A stretch of DNA of 21,833 bases from contig CAMTWU010000005.1 of NCBI GenBank assembly GCA_947085525.1, forward strand, positions 1 through 21,833, written 5' to 3'. Each line of letters begins with the position of its first letter. Within the stretch, counting starts at the first letter, position 1. Position numbers and translations under genes: made by a program. Shown in pieces: positions 12,282 to 21,819 of the stretch. Source of the stretch: JACPYF01 sp947085525 (lineage in GTDB: Bacteria; Patescibacteriota; Saccharimonadia; Saccharimonadales; Saccharimonadaceae). The notes under the pieces were generated by a model. That model saw only the letters and a list, made by a program, of their open reading frames with translations, did not search any database and was not told the DNA's origin.

Positions 12282-15017
12282 GTGGCAGGACTTCTCGTAA
12301 GTATTTTCGTTTTCGGTTCAATAGGTGCGGCAATTGCCGCAGGTATTTACTTTTTGTATCGTCAATCATTGCGTGAAGCAAAAAACTACGAACGTGGACT
12401 CAAGATGATTCCTATGCGTATACACCTACCACCAATTAGTGATGATATCGAAGGTGGTGGTAGGGATGCTCGTGATGTCGCCCAAGAAGCAATATCTCAA
12501 GCTCAGGTAATGTACAACATCATAGCCAGTACGGCTACAAGAGGTTTCAAGAGCAAATTATTCGGACAGCGTCATATTGCATTCGAGGTAACAGTAAAAG
12601 GCAGTATGGTTAATTACTATGTTGTTGTTCCTGTCGTATTGATCGATGTTATTCGACAGGCAGTAGCAGCAGCATATCCGTCTGCTACACTAGAGGAAGT
12701 TGAAGAGCAGAACATATTTAGTCGAACTGGTAGAATTAGTGGGACAATCGGTGGTGAATTGACACTAAAGAATGACTATTCCTACCCAATAGCAACATTC
12801 GAAGAGTCAAAGCGTGATGCTATGGTTGCATTGTTGAATGCATTGTCTGGTGCGGGTAAAGATGATGGAGCTGCAATACAGATACTACTGAGGCCCGCAC
12901 CAGAAGGTTGGTCAAAGACATCTAATAAAACCGCACAAAAGATCAGACAGGGCAAAAAGGGTAAGGCCGGAGGCAAGCCAATTGGCACGGGTATATTAGA
13001 GATGTTGTGGAAACCACCAGAGACTTCAGATAAAAAAGAAGGTGGAAGTGATCACCAAGTAAGCTCGCTAGAACAGTCGCACATTGATTCAATCGAAGAA
13101 AAAACACGCTACCCAGCCTACGAGACTTTGATACGGGTTATTGCATCGTCCAACACTGCGGCGCAGTCACAATCACTAGTTAAAAATGTAGTTGCAGCGT
13201 TCTCATTGTTTGATGCACCGAATAAAAACGGATTCAAGTTTAGTGTTACTAACAACATTGAACAATTTACAACAGCATTTATATTCCGTTTCTTCCCTCA
13301 GAATATAAAAAACAACATTTTAAATAGTATTGAGCTTGCGACAATCTTTCACCTGCCAGACCAGAGCAGCATACCTACATCGCAAGTCGAGCGCCAAGCT
13401 GCCAAGCAAGTGGATGGTCCAAATTTTGTGCCAGACAAAGGTCTACTACTAGGTGTCAATGTATTTCGTGGTACTAAAAAAGAAATTAGGCTGAGTGAAA
13501 GCGATCGTACGCGTCATACTTATATTATTGGACAAACAGGTACTGGTAAAACTGGCCTATTAGAGAATTTAGCGCTTCAAGATATGCTAGAGGGTAGAGG
13601 CTTTGCCTTTATTGACCCACACGGTGATGCTGCCGAAAAACTATTAGGGATGGTACCAAAGAACCGAGTAGAGGATGTTATTTACTTTAATCCAAGCGAT
13701 ACGACGAATCCAATTGGCATGAACTTGTTTGAGATCAGCAAGGGCGACCCAGACCCGCAGCGAACAATGGACTATATCATCTCCGAGTTAGTTAATATGC
13801 TTTATTCTATGTATGATCCTGGTCATACTGGCATTGTTGGACCACGAATGGAGAATATCGTTCGTAATGCGGCAATACTAGTCATGAGTGACCCAAATGG
13901 AGGTACTTTTATGGACATCCCGAAAATATTGGTCGATTCAGAATTTGCGAAGACAAAGATAAAATATCTGAAGAATCAGCGGGCCATAGATTTTTGGACA
14001 AAGGAATGGCCAAATTCTCAGCGCAGCAACGAGGCTGGTGAGGTAACCAGCTGGGTGGTCTCGAAATGGGCACCGTTTGAAAACTCTATGATGACAAATA
14101 TACTTGGGCAGGTAGAGTCTGGACTTAATTTGCGCGAAATAATGGATAACAAAAAGATCTTGCTCGTTAACCTTTCAAAGGGTCAGTTGGGTGAGTATAG
14201 TGCCAAGCTACTTGGTACGGTGTTTGTTATGAAGTTTCAGGCAGCAGCTATGGCGCGAGCTGATATACCAGAAGATCAACGTGTTGATTTTTGTCTGTAT
14301 GTAGATGAGTTCCAGAACTTCGCCACTGATAGTTTTGAATCTATCTTGTCAGAAGCCCGTAAGTATCGTCTCAATCTAATTGTTGGTAACCAGTTTATAA
14401 CCCAGTTAAGCGATAAGGTTCGTGAAGCGATAATTGGTAACGTAGGTACGGTAATTAGCGGTAGAATTGGTGTAACAGATGCCGAGCTACTGATCAAACG
14501 ATTCCAGCCGACATTTGATATGGAAGATTTAATCAAGTTACCTAATTATCAGTCAATAGCTAATGTAATGATTAATAATGTTCCCTCAGCTCCGTTTAGT
14601 ATGAATTTCCTACCTCCACTAGGGGGCGCAAACCCAAACCCTCAGCTAGTAGATGCATTAAAGAAGCTGTCTGCTGCAAAACACGGTCGTCCACGAGCAG
14701 AAGTAGAAAGAGAAATATTCTCACGTCTAGGTACAGCTCCAAAGGTGAGTCCAGTAGCTGCCAAGCAAGCAGGGGGTCCGTCTAGTCAACCAGCTTCAAA
14801 TAGTTCGTTTTTGGATGAGTGGTTAGAAAAACGCAAGAAAATATCTCAGCAGAAGGCAGAGCAACCTACTAAAGCTAACAAACCAGACAAGACGACTATG
14901 ACACCTACTCAGCCTACACCGGCTCCAGAAACCCCGTTAGACAAGCCTCATGGTGGTACTTTATCAGTTCAGAGTTCCGATGGAACTGACGACGAAGTTC
15001 ATATAGCTATTCGCTAG
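12282..15017 (+). CDS. Membrane-anchored VirD4/TraG-like AAA+ ATPase
   Basis: A 911-residue protein starting at GTG, with GAGG nine bases upstream. One N-terminal membrane helix (3-26) is followed by a large domain of about 350 residues that I cannot name with certainty. The ATPase has Walker A GQTGTGKT (417-424), then FIDPHGD, and Walker B LYVDEFQNF (D675, E676). The following SEARKYRLNLIVGNQ segment is typical of VirD4/TraD/TraG coupling proteins. The C-terminal 100 residues are Pro/Thr/Gln-rich and probably disordered. Relatives pump DNA or proteins through type IV secretion channels. No VirB or relaxase gene lies in this window, so the substrate is unknown. Its stop lies two bases from that of the convergent 15020 gene. 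Confidence 0.88.
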   Translation: MAGLLVSIFVFGSIGAAIAAGIYFLYRQSLREAKNYERGLKMIPMRIHLPPISDDIEGGGRDARDVAQEAISQAQVMYNIIASTATRGFKSKLFGQRHIAFEVTVKGSMVNYYVVVPVVLIDVIRQAVAAAYPSATLEEVEEQNIFSRTGRISGTIGGELTLKNDYSYPIATFEESKRDAMVALLNALSGAGKDDGAAIQILLRPAPEGWSKTSNKTAQKIRQGKKGKAGGKPIGTGILEMLWKPPETSDKKEGGSDHQVSSLEQSHIDSIEEKTRYPAYETLIRVIASSNTAAQSQSLVKNVVAAFSLFDAPNKNGFKFSVTNNIEQFTTAFIFRFFPQNIKNNILNSIELATIFHLPDQSSIPTSQVERQAAKQVDGPNFVPDKGLLLGVNVFRGTKKEIRLSESDRTRHTYIIGQTGTGKTGLLENLALQDMLEGRGFAFIDPHGDAAEKLLGMVPKNRVEDVIYFNPSDTTNPIGMNLFEISKGDPDPQRTMDYIISELVNMLYSMYDPGHTGIVGPRMENIVRNAAILVMSDPNGGTFMDIPKILVDSEFAKTKIKYLKNQRAIDFWTKEWPNSQRSNEAGEVTSWVVSKWAPFENSMMTNILGQVESGLNLREIMDNKKILLVNLSKGQLGEYSAKLLGTVFVMKFQAAAMARADIPEDQRVDFCLYVDEFQNFATDSFESILSEARKYRLNLIVGNQFITQLSDKVREAIIGNVGTVISGRIGVTDAELLIKRFQPTFDMEDLIKLPNYQSIANVMINNVPSAPFSMNFLPPLGGANPNPQLVDALKKLSAAKHGRPRAEVEREIFSRLGTAPKVSPVAAKQAGGPSSQPASNSSFLDEWLEKRKKISQQKAEQPTKANKPDKTTMTPTQPTPAPETPLDKPHGGTLSVQSSDGTDDEVHIAIR

Positions 15018-15019
15018 TG

Positions 15020-15340
15020 CTACTTGCTTGGACTTACCAAAGTTCGAACATACTCGTAGACTAGTCCAACAACAAACCCTAGCACAAATACCGAGCCCAG
15101 AATGGTCAAGCTATTGATCTGATAACCGTAAAAGTAAGCCACACTAATAATGAGCAACCCGACAACTATTGAGCTGATCAAGCCAAACTGCATAGGTATG
15201 ATCCTGAATAGACTACGCTCTAATGTATTTAATATCAGATATATAACTGGTTGATGGATTATTTTGGCTAGTAGTTTTTCGTCAGCTCTCAGGTGATGTT
15301 GAGCTTTTGCTAGTGTTGTTCGGTAGTTTTTACTAGTCAT
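15020..15340 (-). CDS. Small two-helix membrane protein of unknown function
   Basis: 106 residues: a basic N-terminal 30-residue region, then hydrophobic segments at about 51-70 and 77-97, and a short charged tail. No family recognised. The ATG overlaps the end of the upstream surface protein gene by eight bases and has AGGAG just ahead of it, so the two are translationally coupled and may form a membrane pair. It converges with the VirD4-like ATPase gene with two bases between the stop codons and no terminator hairpin between them. Confidence 0.75.
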   Translation of the reverse strand: MTSKNYRTTLAKAQHHLRADEKLLAKIIHQPVIYLILNTLERSLFRIIPMQFGLISSIVVGLLIISVAYFYGYQINSLTILGSVFVLGFVVGLVYEYVRTLVSPSK

Positions 15341-16553
15341 GTTTTCTCCTGACGGCTCTTAGGATATGCCCATGCTCTTTTGATACTATATTTATCTTTA
15401 TATATAACAATATATTCACGATCAATATTATCCACGACAATGCGATGAGTGAGTTAACTGGTGGTGCGCTGAGCATTCTTTCCATGGTTTTTGGGGTAGG
15501 ACAGTAGACTTTAACATTAGTGATGCCTCCAAAAAAGCTGCTCATATAGCAATCATACGAGGTTGCATTTGTGGAACCTTTTGGATTGATCGGAACTGGA
15601 TTCAGTAGCTGAGCGATAAAGCTAAAGGTTTTCTCTTGTCCAGGTTCTATTGTAGTTTGCGGCCATTCAATCATATCTAGCTGTCCATCAAATCGAGCTT
15701 GGTCAACATTTGTTAGTTCGGCATATTCTAAAATATCGCCAATATATATTTCAGGCGTGAGGTGTATTGGCTTGGAACTGGAGTTTTTTAGTGCAATATC
15801 ATACTGTAATCTATCACCCACACGATTTTTGATATATCTGGCGTCGTTATTGTAACTAATATTAGTTACTGTAGTGCGGCTTTTGAATGTATTGCTATTT
15901 GTACAGTTAACATATGACACAGGATCGTCGGGTTTTTTATAACAAGTGTCAGCTTCGGAGCTAGTTGTTATCAGATTGCCACTATCTTTTAAAATAGCAA
16001 AGTGACCTGAACGAGATGAATATCCAGCCAGTACTTTTTTATTTGATTGACCCAATGACTGACCATCAACGGAGTGACCGTAATATTTAAATGAATTTTG
16101 ATTCGCTAAGGCCAAGAAAGATGACCTAGTATTTGATTGCAGAGGCTCGCTATCGAGACGGTACACAGGTGATCGGCTCCAGGCTACCACTAGGGATTGA
16201 TTAGATGCTAGCCAGTTGCGCAATGATGTTTCCGAAGTTTTAGCGAGCTCATCTCTAGTAATTGATAATGCATCGGAGCTACTACGAAATGTTGAATCTT
16301 TGCTGTCGTATCGGATTAGCATTTCTTGCTTGGAATCGACTCCGCCATATATCGCATCCGACTCGGTAGACGTGCTGTTCGCGCTGTGTGCGGGAAAGAT
16401 AACGCCAACATATTGTAATAACAAGAAAAGTGCAGACAGGAGCACTAATAACCCGCGTTTTGCAACGGTGTTTACCAAGTTTTTATGATAATCCTTGAGC
16501 TCTCCGACCAAGCTAGGACTATGCAACGCATCAGTAACTATTTTCTCGGACAT
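15333..16553 (-). CDS. Surface-exposed protein anchored at both ends
   Basis: 406 residues when started at the ATG at 16553, which has AGAGGTGG about 10 bases upstream. An upstream in-frame ATG (16619) would add 22 residues but has no ribosome site. A cytoplasmic N terminus is followed by a hydrophobic helix (34-53), a large outside region with four Cys in two pairs (CYKKPDDPVSYVNC; YDCYM and VYCP), and a second membrane helix (about 366-387) with a basic tail. A segment around GDRLQYDIALKNSSSKPI to EPGQEKTFSF resembles DUF11-like Ig-type surface repeats, although I cannot confirm it. The promoter with TGC-TATGAT lies at 16585-16593. Confidence 0.75.
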   Translation of the reverse strand: MSEKIVTDALHSPSLVGELKDYHKNLVNTVAKRGLLVLLSALFLLLQYVGVIFPAHSANSTSTESDAIYGGVDSKQEMLIRYDSKDSTFRSSSDALSITRDELAKTSETSLRNWLASNQSLVVAWSRSPVYRLDSEPLQSNTRSSFLALANQNSFKYYGHSVDGQSLGQSNKKVLAGYSSRSGHFAILKDSGNLITTSSEADTCYKKPDDPVSYVNCTNSNTFKSRTTVTNISYNNDARYIKNRVGDRLQYDIALKNSSSKPIHLTPEIYIGDILEYAELTNVDQARFDGQLDMIEWPQTTIEPGQEKTFSFIAQLLNPVPINPKGSTNATSYDCYMSSFFGGITNVKVYCPTPKTMERMLSAPPVNSLIALSWIILIVNILLYIKINIVSKEHGHILRAVRRKHD

Positions 16554-16584
16554 TTTAGTACAACCACCTCTTTTTATATGATCA

Positions 16585-16593
16585 ATCATAGCA
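16585..16593 (-). promoter_or_regulatory. Extended -10 promoter of the surface protein gene
   Basis: On the minus strand, TGC plus TATGAT, followed by a leader of about 25-30 bases holding AGAGGTGG. It diverges from the gyrB promoter. Confidence 0.5.
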
Positions 16594-16634
16594 TATTTAA
16601 TGAAAACAACCCCTAGCACGGTAGGTATCTTTTG

Positions 16635-16673
16635 TGTTATAATTATCGATAGTTGGAAACAGAACTGAGGGAG
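16635..16673 (+). promoter_or_regulatory. gyrB promoter and leader
   Basis: TGT plus consensus TATAAT (16635-16643). A start near 16650 leaves a leader of about 37 bases with GAGGGAG (16667-16673), 13 bases before the ATG. No -35 match is present. Confidence 0.65.
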
Positions 16674-16686
16674 AAAAATCTACATA

Positions 16687-18669
16687 ATGGCTAAACAAAA
16701 ACCAGCTGCTGCTTATGATGCAGCACAGATCCAAGTACTTGAAGGTCTAGAACCAGTCCGCAAACGCCCAGGAATGTATATCGGTAGCACAGGCTACGAT
16801 GGGGTGCATCACCTGATCAAAGAAATCGCTGACAACTCTATCGATGAAGCGATTGCTGGTCATGCAACCAAAATTACAGTTACATTGCTTGCAGACGGTG
16901 GCGTTAGTGTCGCTGATGACGGACGTGGTATTCCAGTCGATAAACATACCAAAACCGGCAAAAGCACACTAGAAACAGTTCTGACTGTACTGCATGCCGG
17001 TGGTAAGTTTGGTGACGGTGGCTACAAAGTATCATCTGGTCTACATGGTGTTGGTTCTAGTGTAGTGAATGCACTATCTACTACATTGATCGCCGAAGTT
17101 CGTCGTAATGGCAAACTATATCGTCAAGAATACGAACAAGGTAACCCAAAAAGTCCGATCAAAGAGGTTGGTACTTCTACTCAAACTGGTACAAAGATCA
17201 CTTTTTACCCCGATCCTACTATTTTCAAAGAAACAATTGAGTTTGATTACAAATGGGTAGTTGATTATTTACGACACCAAGCCTACCTCACAAAAGGTAT
17301 CTTTGTGACAGTAAAAGATGATCGAACTAATGAAGAACAATCATTTTATTTCGAAGGTGGTATCCAAAGTTACGTTAAACACTTGAATATTGGTAAAGAT
17401 GTCGTCGCAGACGCTGTGTTTTATGTAGAGCGAAAAGTCGAAGACTCTATGATCGAAGTAGCGATTCAATATAACGAGACCTTTACTGAAATCGTGAAAC
17501 CATTCGCTAACAACGTTTTGACGCCAGATGGTGGTACTCACTTGATTGGTTTTCGTTCAGCGCTAACTCGCGTGATCAATGATTATGCTCGAAAAAGCGG
17601 TATTTTAAAGGAAAAAGAAGAAAACCTCACAGGTGATGATATCCGTGAAGGTTTGACAGCTATTATACTAGTCAAATTACCTGACCCTCAATTTGAAGGC
17701 CAGACAAAAAACAAACTCGGTAACCCAGAAGTTCGACGTTACGTTGAACAGGTAATGAATGAATATTTCAGCTATTACCTCGAGGAAAATCCTGCAGTAG
17801 CCAAGAAAATTGTTGGCAAAGCCTTGCTAGCCGCACGTGCTCGTAAAGCTGCCCGTGCTGCTCGCGACAACGTGATCCGTAAAGGCGCACTGGATGGCAT
17901 GAGCTTACCTGGTAAATTGTCTGACTGTTCTAGCAAAGACCCATCTGATTCAGAGCTATATATAGTAGAGGGAGATTCAGCGGGTGGATCGGCCAAAGTC
18001 GGGCGTGATAGCAAAACACAGGCTATTTTGCCACTGCGTGGTAAGGTCCTGAACGTTGAACGAGCTAGGTTAGACCGAATGCTCAACAACAATGAAATTG
18101 TCAGCCTGATCAAGGCTATGGGTGTAGGAATAAGTGATCAATTCTCGATTGATGGACTGCGTTACCACCGAATCATTATCATGACCGACGCCGATGTCGA
18201 TGGTAGTCACATCGCGACCCTGCTAATGACTTTCTTTTTCCGCTATATGCGCGAAGTTGTCGATGGCGGGTACATATACTTGGCAAAACCACCACTGTTT
18301 GAACTAGTAAAATCTGGCAAACAAGACAATGTATTCGTGTATAACGAAGAGGAGCTCGATATTATTTTGACTGAAACAATCGAGGCACGGAAGAAAGAAA
18401 GCCTCAAGGTGGATAAGGATGACGATCGTATAAAACAAGCTGGCTTCACCGAGCAGAAACGCTACAAGGGTCTGGGTGAAATGGATGCTGAACAGTTGTG
18501 GGAAACTACAATGAACCCCGAAAACCGCGTGTTAGTGCAAGTCAAAGTAGAAGATGCTGAAAAAGCTGACGCAATCTTTACAAAATTGATGGGTGAGGAA
18601 GTAGAGCTGCGAAAGAACTTTATACAGTCACGTGCCAAATTTGTTAAACTAGAGGATCTGGATATATAA
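16687..18669 (+). CDS. gyrB: DNA gyrase subunit B
   Basis: ATPase subunit of gyrase, which introduces negative supercoils with GyrA as an A2B2 tetramer. The 660-residue protein has the GHKL ATP site: E47, N50 and D54 in EIADNSIDEA, DDGRGIP (77-83) and GLHGVG (118-123). The TOPRIM domain has EGDSAGG (428-434) and TDADVDG (500-506), and the C-terminal domain ends with QKRYKGLGEMDAEQLWETTM. It lacks the extra about 165-residue insert of the enterobacterial TOPRIM domain, as is common outside proteobacteria. gyrA begins two bases after its stop, so the two subunits are co-expressed. Confidence 0.97.
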   Translation: MAKQKPAAAYDAAQIQVLEGLEPVRKRPGMYIGSTGYDGVHHLIKEIADNSIDEAIAGHATKITVTLLADGGVSVADDGRGIPVDKHTKTGKSTLETVLTVLHAGGKFGDGGYKVSSGLHGVGSSVVNALSTTLIAEVRRNGKLYRQEYEQGNPKSPIKEVGTSTQTGTKITFYPDPTIFKETIEFDYKWVVDYLRHQAYLTKGIFVTVKDDRTNEEQSFYFEGGIQSYVKHLNIGKDVVADAVFYVERKVEDSMIEVAIQYNETFTEIVKPFANNVLTPDGGTHLIGFRSALTRVINDYARKSGILKEKEENLTGDDIREGLTAIILVKLPDPQFEGQTKNKLGNPEVRRYVEQVMNEYFSYYLEENPAVAKKIVGKALLAARARKAARAARDNVIRKGALDGMSLPGKLSDCSSKDPSDSELYIVEGDSAGGSAKVGRDSKTQAILPLRGKVLNVERARLDRMLNNNEIVSLIKAMGVGISDQFSIDGLRYHRIIIMTDADVDGSHIATLLMTFFFRYMREVVDGGYIYLAKPPLFELVKSGKQDNVFVYNEEELDIILTETIEARKKESLKVDKDDDRIKQAGFTEQKRYKGLGEMDAEQLWETTMNPENRVLVQVKVEDAEKADAIFTKLMGEEVELRKNFIQSRAKFVKLEDLDI

Positions 18670-18671
18670 AT

Positions 18672-21197
18672 ATGGAAGACGACCAAAAACCCCCAATTGA
18701 AGGCGAAATTTTAAACCAAGAACTAACGCCACAAACACACTCCAAAGTGATGGAACGACGAACAGTCGAAGACATCATGGAAGACAATTTCTTGCGTTAT
18801 TCTATGAGCGTGATTGTCGAACGTGCTTTGCCTGACGTACGTGACGGTCTGAAACCAGTCCACCGACGTATTTTGTATGTCATGGAAAAGATGGGTGTTC
18901 GAGCTAGCAGTAAGACAGTTAAAAGTGCCCAGATTGTTGGTGAAGTTATGGGTAAATATCACCCACACGGTGACAGTGCTATCTATGAATCTATGGTTCG
19001 TATGGCTCAGGACTGGTCTATGCGTTACATGCTGGTGCATGGCCAAGGTAACTTTGGTTCGATGGACGGTGACCCAGCGGCAGCCTACCGATATACCGAA
19101 GCCAAAATGAACAAGCACGCCGAAGCATTACTGGCTGATATAGATAAAAATACAGTTGATTTTCGTGATAACTACGACGGCACCCGCCAAGAACCATCAG
19201 TTTTGCCTGCAAAACTACCGAACCTACTACTAAATGGTCAGATTGGTATTGCTGTCGGTATGGCGACCAACATTCCGCCTCACAACCTCGGTGAATTGAT
19301 CGATGCGATCGTACACATCATCGACAATCCAGACGATACTACAATCGATGACCTATTGAAATACGTCAAAGGCCCTGACTTTCCAACTGGTGGAATCGTG
19401 TATGGTGGTGCACCACTGAAACAAGCGTATATGACAGGTCGTGGTGGTATCACTATTCGTGCTGTTGCCGAAATCGAAGAGACTAAAAAAGGTCGCCACC
19501 AGATCATCGTGACTGAAATGCCATACTCGGTCAACAAAGCTACCTTGATTGAGCGAATGGCTGATCTCGTCAAAGAAAAGAAAATCACCACTATTAGTGA
19601 CATCCGTGATGAAAGTGCTCGTGGCTCAGTCCGCGTAGTGATCGAGCTCAAAAAAGATGCTTATCCAAAGAAAGTTCTAAACCAACTCTATAAACTAACG
19701 TCACTACAAACCAATTACCACTACAATATGCTTGCGCTGATCGATGGTATACAACCCCGAGTACTTGGTTTGCAAGATATCTTGACCGAATACATCAAGC
19801 ACCGTCAAAAGGTTGTTCGCCGACGTACTGAATATGAACTAGGCAAGGCTAAAGATCGTGCTCACATATTAGAGGGACTAAAAATCGCCTTAGATCACAT
19901 CGATGAGGTTATTAAAACTATTCGTGCCAGCAAATCCACCGAAGAAGCTCGCGGAAACTTGATAAAGAAATTCAAACTCAGCGAAATCCAGGCAAAAGCA
20001 ATTCTAGAAATGCAACTTCGTGCGTTGACTGGTCTAGAGCGTGACAAAGTCGAAGAAGAACTGGCGTCACTAAAGAAACTGATCGCCGAATTAGAAGCAA
20101 TTCTAGCTGACGAGCAAAAGATCTTGAGTATCATCAAAGATGAATTGGCCGAAATGAAAGAGAAGTTCAACGACGAACGTCGCACAAAGATCATCAACCA
20201 AGAACTAGGCAAGTTTAGCGATGAGGAATTGATACCAGAAGAAGAAACAGTAGTTCTTTTGACAACAGAAAACTACATCAAGAGAACTTTGGTGAGTGAA
20301 TATCGCAAACAGCACCGTGGTGGTAAAGGTAAGCGTGGTATGACTACAAAAGAAGAGGACATTATTGATCAGCTTGTACCTGCTAGTACGCATGATTGGC
20401 TGCTATTCTTTACAAACCGTGGTCGTGTATTTCGTTTGAAGGCACACGAAGTACCATCTGCCAGCTTGCAAGCCAAGGGTGTTGCTGTGGTGAACTTGCT
20501 GCAACTACAGCCAGAAGAGAAGATTACATCAATCATCAAGATTGCCAAGGGCGAAAAGGATGACGGCTACTTGTTGATGTCGACAGTCAAAGGTACAGTC
20601 AAGAAAACACCACTCAAAGATTACGCAAACATTCGTACATCAGGTTTGATTGCTATCAAACTTGACGATGGCGATGAACTAAAGTGGATCAAACGAAGCA
20701 ATGGTGAAGATGATGTCATAATCTCTACATCTGCAGGACAAGCTGTTCGGTTTAGCGAAAAGGATGCTCGTCCAATGGGTCGCGCAGCACGCGGAGTCCG
20801 TGGAGTTCGCTTGCGACCTGGTGACAGCGTTGTTGGTATGGACTTGGCAGACGAAAAGAAACCACTATTAGTATTGAGCGAGAATGGCTACGGAAAACTG
20901 ACGAACACCAGCAACTTCCCATCTCACAAACGTGGCGGAGTTGGTATCAAGTCTGCGGTAGTAACTGCCAAAACAGGCAATATCGTATCAGTCCGTTCAA
21001 TTGACCCAGATGCTAGTGAAATTCTGATCATCTCTACTCAGGGCCAAACCATCCGTGTAGGATTACAAGATATACCAAAACTTGGACGTACGACTCAAGG
21101 TGTGAGAATCATGCGACTCAAGGATGAAGATAGCGTTGCCTCACTCGGAATCATCCTTGACCAACCGGACAAAGAAGAGGAAACTAAAGAAGAATGA
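18672..21197 (+). CDS. gyrA: DNA gyrase subunit A
   Basis: The DNA breakage-reunion subunit. The 841-residue protein has catalytic Y141 in AYRYTEAK, and the winged-helix/tower region around HPHGDSAIYE (97-106). The C-terminal beta-pinwheel has a GyrA box read as QHRGGKG (547-553), one substitution from QRRGGKG, supporting gyrase rather than topoisomerase IV. At the quinolone-resistance-determining positions the residues are S102 and E106, the usual pair in many Gram-positives, so no resistance mutation is suggested. It follows gyrB by two bases; the TGA stop overlaps the next ATG. Confidence 0.97.
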   Translation: MEDDQKPPIEGEILNQELTPQTHSKVMERRTVEDIMEDNFLRYSMSVIVERALPDVRDGLKPVHRRILYVMEKMGVRASSKTVKSAQIVGEVMGKYHPHGDSAIYESMVRMAQDWSMRYMLVHGQGNFGSMDGDPAAAYRYTEAKMNKHAEALLADIDKNTVDFRDNYDGTRQEPSVLPAKLPNLLLNGQIGIAVGMATNIPPHNLGELIDAIVHIIDNPDDTTIDDLLKYVKGPDFPTGGIVYGGAPLKQAYMTGRGGITIRAVAEIEETKKGRHQIIVTEMPYSVNKATLIERMADLVKEKKITTISDIRDESARGSVRVVIELKKDAYPKKVLNQLYKLTSLQTNYHYNMLALIDGIQPRVLGLQDILTEYIKHRQKVVRRRTEYELGKAKDRAHILEGLKIALDHIDEVIKTIRASKSTEEARGNLIKKFKLSEIQAKAILEMQLRALTGLERDKVEEELASLKKLIAELEAILADEQKILSIIKDELAEMKEKFNDERRTKIINQELGKFSDEELIPEEETVVLLTTENYIKRTLVSEYRKQHRGGKGKRGMTTKEEDIIDQLVPASTHDWLLFFTNRGRVFRLKAHEVPSASLQAKGVAVVNLLQLQPEEKITSIIKIAKGEKDDGYLLMSTVKGTVKKTPLKDYANIRTSGLIAIKLDDGDELKWIKRSNGEDDVIISTSAGQAVRFSEKDARPMGRAARGVRGVRLRPGDSVVGMDLADEKKPLLVLSENGYGKLTNTSNFPSHKRGGVGIKSAVVTAKTGNIVSVRSIDPDASEILIISTQGQTIRVGLQDIPKLGRTTQGVRIMRLKDEDSVASLGIILDQPDKEEETKEE

Positions 21198-21634
21198 TTA
21201 TCTCAATATACTTGATCACTGCAGCTCTGGCATGGGCGTTAGCTCAGTTGATAAAGTATGTTCTGGGAGCCGTCAAAAACGGCAAGTGGTTTGATAGTAC
21301 AGTAGTGCTGCATTCTGGCAATATGCCAAGTGTTCACACTGCAACAGTTGTTGCCCTCGTAACTATTATTGGTTTCAAAAACGGCATAGACACTAGTTTA
21401 TTTGCCCTCGCGCTGCTATTTGCCGCGGTTGTTGCCTACGATGCTATGGGAGTTCGACGTAGTTCTGGTGAGCAGGGAATTGCTATCAAAGAAGCCATCA
21501 AAAACAAGAGCATAAATGCGAAAGTTCCATACGTTGCCCTCGGTCACACCAAACTAGAAGTTACGGTTGGCGCAATTATCGGCGTAGCAGTCGGTACTTT
21601 CGTTGCATTTTTTACTGCAACTACACCACTTTAA
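21194..21634 (+). CDS. DUF212/YuiD-like divergent PAP2 family membrane protein
   Basis: 146 residues with hydrophobic segments at about 3-24, 49-63, 68-84 and 125-141. The motifs SGNMPSVHT (41-49), YDAMGVRRSSGEQ (82-94) and LGHTKLEV (116-123) match the DUF212 (YuiD) pattern, a divergent relative of acid phosphatase/PAP2 enzymes. Phosphatase activity on a lipid or other phosphate is only a family-level guess. It overlaps the gyrA stop by four bases, so it is probably co-translated. The next unit starts with a strong promoter two dozen bases later. Confidence 0.88.
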   Translation: MIISIYLITAALAWALAQLIKYVLGAVKNGKWFDSTVVLHSGNMPSVHTATVVALVTIIGFKNGIDTSLFALALLFAAVVAYDAMGVRRSSGEQGIAIKEAIKNKSINAKVPYVALGHTKLEVTVGAIIGVAVGTFVAFFTATTPL

Positions 21635-21637
21635 CCC

Positions 21638-21667
21638 TTGACACCGCCTCTGATGCTGGGGTATGAT
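21638..21667 (+). promoter_or_regulatory. Near-consensus promoter, probably of the rRNA operon
   Basis: -35 TTGACA (perfect, 21638-21643), an 18-base spacer and -10 TATGAT (21662-21667). The predicted start near 21674 leaves about 150 bases of leader before the window edge. The final bases, ATTTTATGGAGA, look like the sequence just before the GTTTGATC start of 16S rRNA. The leader contains a small hairpin ACTTG-GAAA-CAAGT near 21808-21821. Confidence 0.75.
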
Positions 21668-21819
21668 GGTCTTTAAGTCTGAGTTTCTGCGAGACCACAA
21701 ACACTACATCGTTGGTGTCGCTTTTAGAGACAAGGCAAGTATTTTTACAATTTGGTAGTGCAAATCATCGTCAGTTAATTTATAAATGTTTTAAATGTAC
21801 ATTCACTTGGAAACAAGTC

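Noticed and set aside
16554..16619. Upstream ATG (16619) for the surface protein
   Set aside because: No ribosome site; it would put the promoter inside the coding region. ATG 16553 has a clear AGAGGTGG.
5408..16620. Shared AACCCCTAGCA at about 5407 and 16607
   Set aside because: Only two copies of an 11-base string with unrelated surroundings; chance cannot be excluded and no element structure is seen.
18968..18989. Glu at the GyrA position equivalent to E. coli D87, suggesting quinolone resistance
   Set aside because: Glu is the normal residue here in many Gram-positive gyrases and Ser is kept at the equivalent of S83, so it reads as wild type.
18723..19118. Long antisense open frames inside gyrA, thrS and gyrB
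   Set aside because: They mirror conserved coding regions, lack ribosome sites and show no recognisable domain.
21667..21680. boxA-like GGTCTTTAAGT near the rRNA promoter
   Set aside because: It starts upstream of the predicted transcription start, so most of it would not be in the RNA.
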